Shown: one piece after another, positions 36,711 to 48,700 of the stretch
Layout: each line of letters begins with the position of its first letter
Position numbering within the stretch: position 1 is the stretch's first letter
Origin: Dipteris shenzhenensis
Lineage: Eukaryota > Polypodiophyta > Polypodiopsida > Gleicheniales
Length of the DNA: 64,000 bases
Assembly (NCBI GenBank): GCA_047967505.1
Contig: CM106538.1
Direction: 5' to 3' (one strand)
The notes under the pieces: generated by a model
Databases searched by the model: none
Told to the model about the DNA's origin: nothing
What the model saw: the letters and a program-made list of their open reading frames with translations, nothing else
Translations under genes and position numbers: made by a program

Positions 36711-39700
36711 TAGGAGAGAACTGCAAGTGATATCTAGCAAAAGCCCCGCTACACCTGGGGGAAAACCTTTGCACAACAGGCTGCTCTAGCGCTGAACACA
36801 GCCGCTCAACCACCACCACAAAGAGCTGCTCATTGGTGCTCTTTGGTTGTCACGCCATGCACTTGCTGGCAAGGGCACACAAACCATATGACGTTGCTGG
36901 TCGAGGGCAAAGTGGGTCACGCCACGTATTCACGATCAGCAGGTTGTGGTCATGGGATGGCGGTGTAATGAAGGTACTTTGGAAAAGCCCCAAATCACAA
37001 GGGCTTTAAAAAAACTCCAAATCCTAAAGTGTCTACATGGGCCTCATCTCTTTGGGGCAGAAATGTTTCGAAACGTTTTTTTCCCATAGAAATGCGTTTT
37101 ATTGTGACTATGATTGCGCCAATAAAAGAATACTGTTCCACAAGCCAATACTTGGCAAGCTGAAAAAAAAATGGACAGATTCAAATATCTCAAAAAATGC
37201 ACTGTTTGTAGAATGTTCCTCGAACAAAAATAACTCCAAAGGCATCTAAAACCCTACAACAGACTGTAGTAGCTACTCCACAGAATACAGGGCCTAAAAA
37301 AAAAGTAGGGACGAAACATGAAGATGAAAGCTAAATCTAGAAATCAAAAGCGTCACGGATTCACGGAATGAGTAGGTTGTTGTCACGGGATGGCGGCGTA
37401 ATGAAAAAAGCCCCAATTCACAAGGGTTTTGGAAAAGCAGGAAACCCTAAAGTCCCTCTACATGGGGCTCGTCTCTTTGGGGCAGAACTGTTTTTTCCCG
37501 TTAGAAATGCATTTTATTGTGACTATAATTGCGCCAACAAAAGAATACTGTTCCAAATTCCAATATGTGACGACCTGAAAAAGTGGACCACTTGACAGCA
37601 ATATCAATGTAGAATCAAATATCTCCCAAATTGCACTGTTTGTAGAATGTTCCTTGAACAAAAATAGCTCCAAGGGCATCCAAAAGTCTACAGCAGACTG
37701 TAGTAGCTGCTCCTTAGCTTACAGGGCACTCAAAAAAAGTGCAACATCAAGGAAGAGGGGCGAAATATGAAGGTGAAAGCTAAATCTAGAAATCAAAAGC
37801 TAAATAAAGTAAGCTGTGCACGTTTTGACGTGTGGTAATCTAGATCAGCTATTGTGATTGGATAAAAGTACTAGATTTAGTATTTAGTCATAGGTTAGGT
37901 CCATATAACTAGACATTGAAAAATCTCGTGACCTCTCTACCCTTGTATCAGATTAATTGTATTTTTAAAAGTCAAACCTAAGGGGTTGAGCTAGACTTTC
38001 TTAGGCTTGAAACTCTAGGAGGTCTCGAAATTCAAACATAACTTTTCGAGGTGGTTCTTAAGATTTGCTAGTGCTCTAAGACCAGGAGTGATTGCCTATA
38101 GGATTCACTCGGCCAAATGTCCTGCATACAAACTCATATACACTCTCGGCTCTAATCCGCTCGTAGACTTTGCATCTCCCCCATTATCACCTCCCAAGCC
38201 ATTGAACCAGTTTATCTTGTGGAGGGTGTTTTGGATATGGTCTTTGTACGATCAAGGATGAGTCTTTGTATGACTCTCAAGCCTTTGTACGGCTCTATTT
38301 CCTCTACAAGGGATCCACCACATTCATTAGCCTAAAGCTTACTAATGGTCATCAAACATCATGTGATATTTGTATTGAAATATGAGTATGCTCTTTGAAC
38401 TAAAGTTGTAGACCATGATCCTGCAGAGTCCTCCCAAAAAGGAAATCTCCACACAGTATGAATAACATGTGAACAAAATACAATAAATATAGAAACCAAA
38501 ATATGGAAATACTAGAAAAACATCAAATGTATTAATTATGGTGAAACCAAATGTTGCAATTGATAACTTTCTAAATAGTCTCAAATTTTTGTAAATAGTC
38601 TTAAATGCTGCAATTGACAACTTTCTAAATAGTCTTAATTTACTTTCTAAATGCTCATTTTTATTCTTTTAAAATAAAAATTGTTCATGATTTTCTCTCT
38701 CGATAACTACAAGCAACATCTAGAACTTCCAATGTGCAATATGCTCGAATGTTTTCCACTTTGTATTCATTATTATTGCTATTCTTGCATATAATTATTG
38801 GTTTGCATGCAAAGCTTGGGGTATCGTGCAAGAAGATATTAGATTCGGCATGGATTCTTGGAAATATATATAAATATGTTGCGTGTGCATGTGCCTTAAC
38901 CTTCCTTTAAGGCTGATAATAAAAGATTTACCCTTTGATTCTATTTGTGTGGTCTTCCATAGTTTGTATCCCGATAGTTCTCCCAAAGTCAGGTTTGATT
39001 TTTTGAGCATATGAGGCTTAGACTTGCCTAAAAGTCTGCTGAGTCCCCAGGCCTTTGACTTGGTGGTTGGAGCCCAAGCCTCTTTGATGAGGGCTTCTGT
39101 TCAAATGCTACAATGGAATTTTTTCATGCTGCTGTCATTCTGAACAGATAATTACTCTCATTGTTCCGTCTTGCAGATATGTCGTGCCAAATCTTAGGGC
39201 AGCCCTTTAGAGAATCAGTTTTGTTTGATTGTGTTAGTACACAAAGTTTGTGCTTGAACATTTATTTAAGCAGATCAGAGGAGCAAGAAATGGCAGTACT
39301 GGTAGACTAAAATCATTACTTAGATAGCAATGTAAATGTAGAGTTATGGGAATAAATTTGAAGCAGTTGTGTAGCTTATATGATTGTGGTATTGCAGTTA
39401 ATTGATTACTGACAGGCTTGTGAAATCCTGATCCCTGTACTGTCTGTAACAGATAGATTTGGACACCATTGAAGTCAGCAATCTTAACAGACAATTCCTT
39501 TTTCGAAAGCGGCATGTTGGGCAGTCGAAAGCAAAAGTGAGAGCAATGCCACATGAAATGTGATGTGAGCTGCTGCTCATGTTTATTTCGAGGATAACAT
39601 GTCTTTGCTGATTTTTTGCGATTTCTGAGTTAGCAAAGTAGATTTTGAGTTAGTATAGTAAATTTCTATGTTGAAGAGGAGAAAAAGGTTGATGGTAAGC

Positions 39701-42700
39701 AAGCCTTTGCGGACTCTCGTGAAGGGATCTTATCAGGAATTTGGTACCAGGTTGCACGTGAGGCAGTGCTGAAGTTCAAGCCTGGTATAAACATTGTGGC
39801 GCACCATGCAAATGTCAAGAATCCAGAGTTCAATGTTGAGTTCTTCAGGCAATTTGATGTTGTACTAAATGGCTTGGACAATGTTGATGCTCGGCGCCAT
39901 GTAAACCGTCTCTGTTTGGCTTCTGGAGTTCCACTTGTAGAAAGTGGAAGTACAGGTTATCTGGGGCAGGTATGTTTTTCTAGGTTTGCCTTGTCTCTGA
40001 GTGCTCACATATCACATATCATTAAGAAATGTACTGTCGGGGAGCAGGTGTAGCATGTAAATAGTCAATAATGGTGTACTTAGGAAATCACATGTAGTCT
40101 CATGCTGAATTTCGTGTGGGGTTTCACTTTGGACTTTGCTTCATTATTTTCCCATTCCATAATGAGTTTTCCCCTAAGCTTCAGCCTTGGTGGTTTGATT
40201 ATTTCCTCGAGAATCAATTGAGGAAAGATAGTTGATTTTTCAATGCTTGCAATTGGTATGTACTCAGATGGGAATTTATTTTTAGGTGGTTGCGTGCGTT
40301 TTGTGCTCTGCCATAAAGAAAGGCTGTACTAGATGCAGATCTTGTTCTGTTGTATTGGCCCATAATGCCAAAGGAAGTATCTTATGTGTTGGCATAAACA
40401 TTCTTCATATTTCAATCATTGGATGCTATAACATGCATCTGTAGCTAACTAGAGTAGTTGCAAAAGTTTCACTCTAGGTTAACCAGACTAAATATTCTCA
40501 AGAATTTTGAACTTTAGAACATTAAAAATCTGAATTTGTACGATTCGATTTATTCTAGTCTTACAAAGGTATAGTTATCTATCACCTTAGAGGACATGCA
40601 AATTCTTTGAATTTTTGTCCAAGTGGTGATCAGCTGTTCAACTATCTAAATATCTTACGCGGATGCAGAAGCTCCAACAGGTAAAAATTATCAAGAATTT
40701 TGGAATTTAGAACAACAAAAATCTGAATTTGTACGATTGGATATATACAAAGGTATACATAGAGGGGGAAACCTGAATAAATTGCCATGTCAGCGATATC
40801 CAAGACAAAGTGAGAATCCTTATGATATTCAAGGTAGCAGTTCACAGATGTGTGTGTGTGTAGGTACATTCTTGGCTTTTTGGAGGTGACTTCAACAACC
40901 TTGAGTTTGCTGAGGACAAGCTAGGTTGTCTCTCCTTCATAGAGTTCCCTCTAGCAAAGAGGCCCTTGCGACCTAGCAGTTCGTCTTCTTCATCAGAGGC
41001 AATGATCCTTGTAGAAAGATGGATTTCACGAGATTGCAAGAAAGTGTTAGGTACTCCTTTTGACAATGCTGATATGAAGAGCTGTGGTCAAGGTTGGATT
41101 GCTTATGTTGGAAATTAGGCTATGCTGTGTGGAGGAATATATCATCTTGGTGAGCATGATATGCTAGATCATTCTCTTCTTGTTTTGCATTTGGAGCAGC
41201 CTCGATTGATATCTCTCCAGAGAGGAGTGAGGGTTTCGATGACTTCTACTAGGAGGACGATGTGAGACATGTCATCCCATATATCTAAACCTTAGAGGAG
41301 AGGTCCTCTCAGGGTGGTAGGGCTGAGGGGATAGCAAAGGCCATCTATTGGGGCATGCGACATCATGGGAGCAGGCACATAGCCACTGGCAAGCCCTTTG
41401 AAAGAGAGTGCAAGCACTTTGACGTGAGCTTGCCTCTCTCGAGAGGCTTAGGAAGAGCAGCTAGACTTGTTGCATGGGTTAGCGAATCAGTATGAGTGAG
41501 CGAGGCTGGGACCATAGATTGTGGAGGCCAAACTTGCAATTTCACATACCATTCTTCCTGGGGCATATGGGTGCAATATGGTGACAAGATAGTTTTCCAA
41601 ACCACTGGGCCTAAATCAGTGACCAGAGAACTCCAAGATCAAGGGATGAACAAATCTTGGAGATGAGTATCTCCCTCCTCCTATAGTCAGATGCTACGAG
41701 CCAAGGAACCGACGTCCTAAGTGGTGGCAGCTTAGGAGGTGGTTTGGCTCTCGGTTTGAGGCCTTGAAAATATTCCAAGCAAATAATAAAGTTGACCTTT
41801 TATTTGACTATGGTAAAAGAGTTCTATTTGGTCAAAGGCTTGACTTCAGTCAATGAGGCTTGACTTCGGTCAAAGAGAATTGCTTCGGCCAAGGAGGGTT
41901 GATGACACATTACATACTAATCTCTGCCTTCTTTTCGTCGAATCACGGGCACGGGCAGAAAAAAACTCAGGAAACTTCTTCACGTCGATTCAAGCTCACA
42001 ATCACAGGCGATGGCATCCAGATTATCCTCCCAGCCTATCTCATGGATTGCATGCACACAAGATACGTAATTCATTTTCTTCATGCCTATCCACAAGCCC
42101 ACAAATCCCTAGATGGTTCCCTCTTGCCACATGTCATCATTTTAGACCTTTAGCTTGGTACACTATTTACCCCTCTCTTGGGGTACAATTAAAACATTTG
42201 CCCCTTGGCATTCTTACACATTTAGGTGCACCTAGGCCTGAGCACTCAGAACCACCTAGTCGATGCCAATACACCCTCACCTAGGACCTTGGCAGTTACT
42301 TCCCTTGACCATTTAATTTACGATATTACAGAAGTCGGTCCTCTAAGGGAAAATGCCCACCGATCTTTCCGAGGTCATGCTATCTCGACTAGAGCATAAC
42401 ATTCCTTCCCTCTTCAAGCATCAGCGTCCTTGATGATGAAATCGGGGAACACTCTCCGTAACTACCCATTTGTTTGCTATGGCCTTCTTTCTTGGTGGAA
42501 GGTCGCATAATTCCCAAGTATTATTCTTATACAAAGCGTATACGGATTCCTAGGTAGCTTCTGATAGAGGTAGACCATGCCATGCAACCAACACCGTGGG
42601 TATCTTCCGATTTCGCACTTGCATTGTTCCTCGGTCTAGGATTCCTGTTGGTTTGCGTCTTGCATTATGCTCTATCTCCTTACAATCCTGTGGCAATTCT

Positions 42701-45700
42701 AATTTATAGGCTACCTTGCCTATTCTTTTTAGAATTAACCATGGCCCACGATATCGAGGTGATAACTTAGCACACTCTCTTGCAGTCAAAGACTTAGAGT
42801 GCGAAGGAACTCTGAGAAAAACTTTTTCTCCTTACTTAAATTCTCTAGCGGATCGGTTTTCATCCGCATACGCCTTAGCTCTATCCATAGCTTGGCGGAT
42901 GTTAGCTCTCGCAAGTGCTAGCATCTCCCGCATCTGAACCACAAAGTTCGCGGCACTAGGCACTTTGTGAGGTATTTCAACTATAGTTGGATTCATTGGC
43001 CTATAACCATAGTTCAGTTTAAACGGACTGAACCATGTAGAGGAATGTTTTCTATCATTGTAGGTAAACTCTAACAATGGCAACCTCTTGTCCCATGTAT
43101 GTTTCCCCAATGACACATATGCTCTAAGCATATCCTCTAAAATTTGGTTGATTCTTCCCGTCTGACCATCCTTTTGTGGATGATCCCCACTACTCATTCC
43201 CAACTCAGTCCTTAGTGTTTCAAATACCGCAGTCCAAAAATGCCCGGTAAATTTGACATCTCTGTCTGACACTATGGATTTGGGTAATCCATGCAGACGA
43301 AATATATGTCTAATAAACAAATCCGCCACTTGCGGGGCACTAACAGAGTCTCTAGTTGGAATGAAGTGAGCCATCTTGGTAAGACGATCAACCACCACAA
43401 GGATAGAATCATATCCACCTTGTGTCGTAGGCAGCCCTACAATAAAGTCCATGGAAATGCTTTCCCACTTACTTAGTGGTATCTCCAAGGGCTGTAAAAG
43501 TCCGGGTGGCTTCACCCGCTCTGCCTTACTTACCTGACACGAAAAACAACGTGTCACATATTCATGAATATGCTTTTTCATTTTTGGCCAAAAGAAATCT
43601 TGCTTCACGAGATCATATGTCTTCTCGACTCTTGGATATCCCGCACATGGACTATCATGGCATTGTTGAATGACTCTCTGCCTGACATCATTCTGATTAG
43701 GTACTACTACCTTGCCATTTCTTTTCAGCATACCATCCCTTATGGCATATCTTGCATAAGTTTGGCCTTTTCTGGATGCCAGGTCATCCTTTTCCCCGGG
43801 TTTTAACATATGAGCCTTAGGCCATAGGCTCTGGACGAACTCGTCCACCTTTTGAGTTTCTCTAATCTTGGCCATTAGAGCACTCTCTAACACCGTGAAA
43901 CTCATGTTATGCATAATGCACGACAACGCATCAACAACTTTATTATCCTTCCCTCTTCGGTACCGGATCGTCAAATTAAACTCTTGCATGAGTTCTGCCC
44001 ACCTAGCTTGGCGGCCTCTCAAGTCAGGTTGTTTACAAAAATGTTTCAGAGTATCATGATCAACATCCACATAAAACTCTGATCCATACAAATAATGTCT
44101 CCATGTTTTCAGAGCATGGACAACAGCATACAACTCTAATTTATGAGTTGGCCAATTTCGTTGAGAGGGAGAAAGCTTCTTGCTTTCAAAGGCTACTGGC
44201 CTTCCCTCTTGGAGAAGAACTGCTCCTACCGCAATGCCACTTGCATCAGTTTCAAGGAAAAACGGTTTTTGGGGATCAACTATTTTTAACACCGGTCCTG
44301 TGACCACAGCTTGTTTTATGGTGTTAAAACTTTCCTGTTGATTCTGTCCCCATATAAAAGGTACTTTATCTGAGATCAGATCAGTCAATGGCGATACTTG
44401 TTCGGAATATCCTTTGATATGCCTTCGATAAAATTGGACAAATCCCAAGAATGATCGCAAAGCGGTCAAACTCTGAGGGATTGGCCAAGTCAGTATCGCA
44501 GCCACTTTCTTTGGATCCATTTCTACCCCCTCAGGAGTAATTATGAATCCTAAATATTCAAGTCTTACCATACACAGTATAGTTTTCTTTTTATTTACAT
44601 AAAGACTGGCTTTCCTCAAAGTACTGAACACTATTCTTAAGTGTTCGTGATGCTCAGTAATACTTTTATAGAATACCAGAATATGGTCAATAAAATGCAC
44701 TACAAACTTTCCGATATACGGACGTAGTAAATCGTTCATAAGCATGACGAATGTAGCTGAAGCATTGGTAAGTCGAAAGGGCATTACCAAAAACTCATAA
44801 TGTCCAAACCTGCTTCTAAAAGCGGTTTTATGCACATCCTCGGCTCTAATACGGATCTGATGGTAGCCACACTTAAGATCTATCTTACTGAAAATTACGG
44901 CCCCATGTAATGCATCTAGCAAATCATCGATCCGAGCCATCGGATACCTGTGCTTAATAGTGATATTATTCAATGCTGTGTAATCTATACAGAGACGAAA
45001 AGTATCATCTTTCTTCTTCTTTAATATCACTGGCGAAGTAAAATGTGAAAAACTGGGTTGAATCTGGCGCAGCTTGAGGTATTCTTTCAGTTGTCTTCGC
45101 ACCTCAGCTTCTTCTGTAACTTAATCTATAGGGAGGTCTATTTACAGGTTCTGCCCCCGGGATAAGCTCAATTTTATGCTGAACATTCCGTCTGGAGGTA
45201 ACCCATAAGGTAACTCATCCCTAAAACAATCAGAGAACTTCTCCGATATCTCTTTAGCTAACTCAGCCATTTCCCCATCTTGGGTAGCCTCAGTGCTAGC
45301 CGATGCATCATCAATCGACTCTACCGATGCTATACACAGACACAGAAACTCTTTCGGAGTCTTCCGAATTTCCATGGCTGAAATCAATGGTCCTCTAGGT
45401 AAATCCTTTTGACCTCGCAAAACATATTCTACCCCGTTCATCTTGAATTGGTAAATATGCTTTTACCAATCAATGGCTGGATTTTTCCAAAAATGCCAAG
45501 CCATGCCTAGGGCTATATCTGCGTGAGCAAGCCTGGTCAACTCAAAGTCCAGCTTCTCAACATAGTCCTGAATTCGAAGTTCCAATTGGGTAACTCTCTG
45601 GTCCCATACTTCAGTTGAACTTCCGTCCGCCATCCTGACCGTATAAGCATAGTCAGCAGACGGACTAGTTTTCAACTTGAGCCTCTTAATGAGCTTCGAG

Positions 45701-48700
45701 TTAATTACATTGTGCGTTGACGTTGAGTCAAACAATATAATCACATCATGATTGGCTACTTGCCCTTTCATTTTAATCAACTCGGGCTCATCGAAAACCG
45801 TATACCCCGTTGCTGCGGGCTTTGAAAGGATGTTATCGGGTGCATCGTTTACTAACTTAGTAACAGACACACTTAACAACACAGGTACTAACCTTTGAGA
45901 AGGTCCCGCCAATTGCATCTGCATATGTTCCGGATTGGGACTCTCTTGCATTTTCGCGTCGCATTCAGATATTATCATATTGGCCGTGCGACGGTCTTTG
46001 TTTAGTGGGTGGATAATCTTTCCACTGATGTTGCTGAAGGCAGCCGAAGCACAATCCTTCTTTTCTAGCTTTTTCTTTTTGCTCAGGGGTCAACGAGGAC
46101 TTTGACCAAGCCCGGGCTGCCATTGGAGTTACTTTTCTTTTCACCCCAACGGTGGTACTTGTCTTTGCTTGTCCCTCAACCGGATTCACCTGCTTGGTTT
46201 GGCCACTTGGCTGCGAGACACTTGCCTTTGAAGTCCATTTCCGTTGAAATCTCCCTTTTCTCGGGTACTCATGCTGAGTCCTTGCCTGCACAAACCCACT
46301 AGGTCTGCCTCTGGCATCCTCATAGTTCAGGGCTACTGCAATAGATTCATCTAATGTAGTCACATATTTAGCCCGAACTTACATTTTAATCCTGTCGTTC
46401 AGTCCATAGATATAGTCTTTCAATTGAACCGACATAGGGAGAGGGTCTGTTATTTTCATAACACATTCCCTGAACTTGTCAGTGTACTCTGCCACCGACA
46501 AATTCCTCTGGCGAAAACTCGGGACTCTTCGTCAGGTGGAAGAAAGTGTTTCTTAAATTCAGCCTTAAACCCTTCCCAGGTGGTAGGGGCAACTTGATGT
46601 TTCTGTTGTTTTATATACCACCTATCCGCTGCCTCAATAAACAGGTGAGTGGTCTCGCGGATTTTCTTTAGATAAGATCTGATTTCACAAATGGCGAAGG
46701 CTTCTTCCCACTTGTGTAACCAAACCTCGATCACATCAGAACTGCGCTCGGTTATCCGACCAGCGTACTTTTCCGGTCTATAATTGGCAATATTAGGTAC
46801 CTTGACCTTCGCACGTTCCGACGAGTGTATACTGGGCTCTGGCTCTACTGGAGCTTTGCCCTTTTCATTTCTAGATGGTCTAGCCGACAAGGCTTGCACC
46901 ATCTCTCTAAGTTCATTTTGACCAGCGTTCACTTGAAGCTGCTGGTTCATGATTTGTTGTAAGGCATCTTCCAGCACAGAAATCCTACCCACCAGAGTAG
47001 GTGCTGTGGGTGGGACACTTGTTGTGTAGATCGCGCTCTAGATTCACCAGGATTTACCCTGGAATCTTGTCCCTGTGCCTCCATTCTTTCAAAAGGGAAA
47101 ATAGAATTTTATTATTATTATTATTATTATTAATTATTATTTTTTCACTTCTTTCCGCACGCCAAAACTCCAAAAGTATATCACACTTCAAATTTCCCTT
47201 TGCTGTACAGGAATAAATAGACTGCTGTACAGGAATAAATAGACTGCAAACTGAAACTGAAAATTTGTATAGAAGGGAAAAAAGATGCCCCTTGGAAGCT
47301 CCACGAAGTCTTGAGAGGATACTCCTATCCCTGGTATTCAGATCTTCAATAAAATAGTCGAACCAACTTCAAGAATGAAGATAGGCGTTTTGATGCGCAG
47401 TAGTCTGGTTCAATATGAATTTCGTCTCTCAACTTCAGCCAAGAAATCCCGATTTATTTCCCTGGTCCTAAGCTAGCTGCAGATCAGCGAGTGTTCAAGA
47501 CTGCTTCACGCCTGTCTTCCAAGATTCCTACGTGAACCGTACGTCCCTGCAATATCCTGGAGTCCTGGTCCCGAATTCCTTTGCGCGATTCCAGGTATGA
47601 ACCTGCGATGACGTCCAACAGCTGCGCCGTTCATCCACGCTACCCAGATAACCAGCAGCTTGGCTGTATCGTCGTCCTGAAGGTAACCACCCGTAATCCT
47701 TGCATGATGCCAACGGATGAGACAGCTAAACCCGTGACCACCTAATAGCACACGTCGCTCGCCGTCACGCCCAATATACCCTGCGCTCCCTTCATACGCA
47801 ACTCGTATGAATCCCATCGTCCAGCCTGAGCGCTTTGATACCAAATGACACATTACATACTAATCTCTGCCTTCTTTTCGTCGAATCACGGGCACGGGCA
47901 GAAAAAAACTCAGGAAACTTCTTCACGTCGATTCAAGCTCACAATCACAGGCGATGGCATCCAGATTATCCTCCCAGCCTATCTCATGGATTGCATGCAC
48001 ACAAGACACGTAATTCATTTTCTTCATGCCTATCCACAAGCCCACAAATCCCTAGATGGTTCCCTCCTGCCACATGTCATCATTTTAGACCTTTAGCTTG
48101 GTACACCATTTACCCCTCTCTTGGGGCACAATTAAAACATTTGCCCCTTGGCATTCTTACACATTTAGGTGCACCTAGGCCTGAGCACTCAGAATCACCT
48201 AGTCGATGCCAATACACCCTCACCTAGGACCTTGGCAGTTACTTCCCTTGACCATTTAATTTACGCACATAAAATATTACAGAAGTCGGTCCTCTAAGGG
48301 AAAATGCCCACCGATCTTTCCGAGGTCATGCTATCTCGGCTAGAGCATAACAGTTGACTTCAGTCAACCAGAGCATTCTGACTTGAGCACATCATGGGGG
48401 GGGGAGAGAGAGATATAGATTAACCTGTGAGGCTGCATACTCTCTTTGGGCAGCAAGCAAAAATGTTAGGATCATACATGAAAGAACCCTTGAAACACCA
48501 TGGTAGGGCCTTAGACAAGGAACACCCCTTGGCAAGATCAATCACAAGCACCAATACCCAAAAATGGATGACAATCTATTCATAGAGCTGTGATTTGTAA
48601 CTCTTTATACATGATGATCTAAGGAGCAAATTGCATTTGAGGAAGTAAAGGATGCTTAGTCTATGGAATCAACACTTGTGACTCTTTATACATGATGATC

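Larger units (their letters stand above)
27481..36837 (-). mobile_element. Degraded copia-like LTR element, hosting a nested gypsy
   Basis: A complete 3' LTR (27481-28215) and a truncated 5' LTR (36602-36837) share TGTGAGAAGTGCAG(T/C) starts, GAGAGAACTGCAAGTGAT and CACAACAGGCTGCTCTAG. The interior is split by the young gypsy at 28631-35031. A primer site TGGTATTAAAGCC adjoins the 5' LTR and a purine tract adjoins the 3' LTR. Decayed gag is at 35230-36289. No pol is present, so it is either heavily deleted or was a gag-only derivative. It is antisense in SAE2 intron 2. Confidence 0.8.
41903..48352 (-). mobile_element. Ty3/gypsy chromovirus, 6450 bp, TSD GTTGA
   Basis: LTRs of 499 bp (41903-42401) and 507 bp (47846-48352) start TGACACATTACA and end AGAGCATAACA on the plus strand. 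They differ by six substitutions and one 8 bp indel. GTTGA duplicates flank it (41898-41902 and 48353-48357). The primer site (minus TGGTATCAAAGCGCTC, 2 nt spacer) and purine tract are present. Gag, protease, RT, RNase H, integrase and chromodomain follow in order but carry several disabling changes. It is antisense in SAE2 intron 4. Confidence 0.96.
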
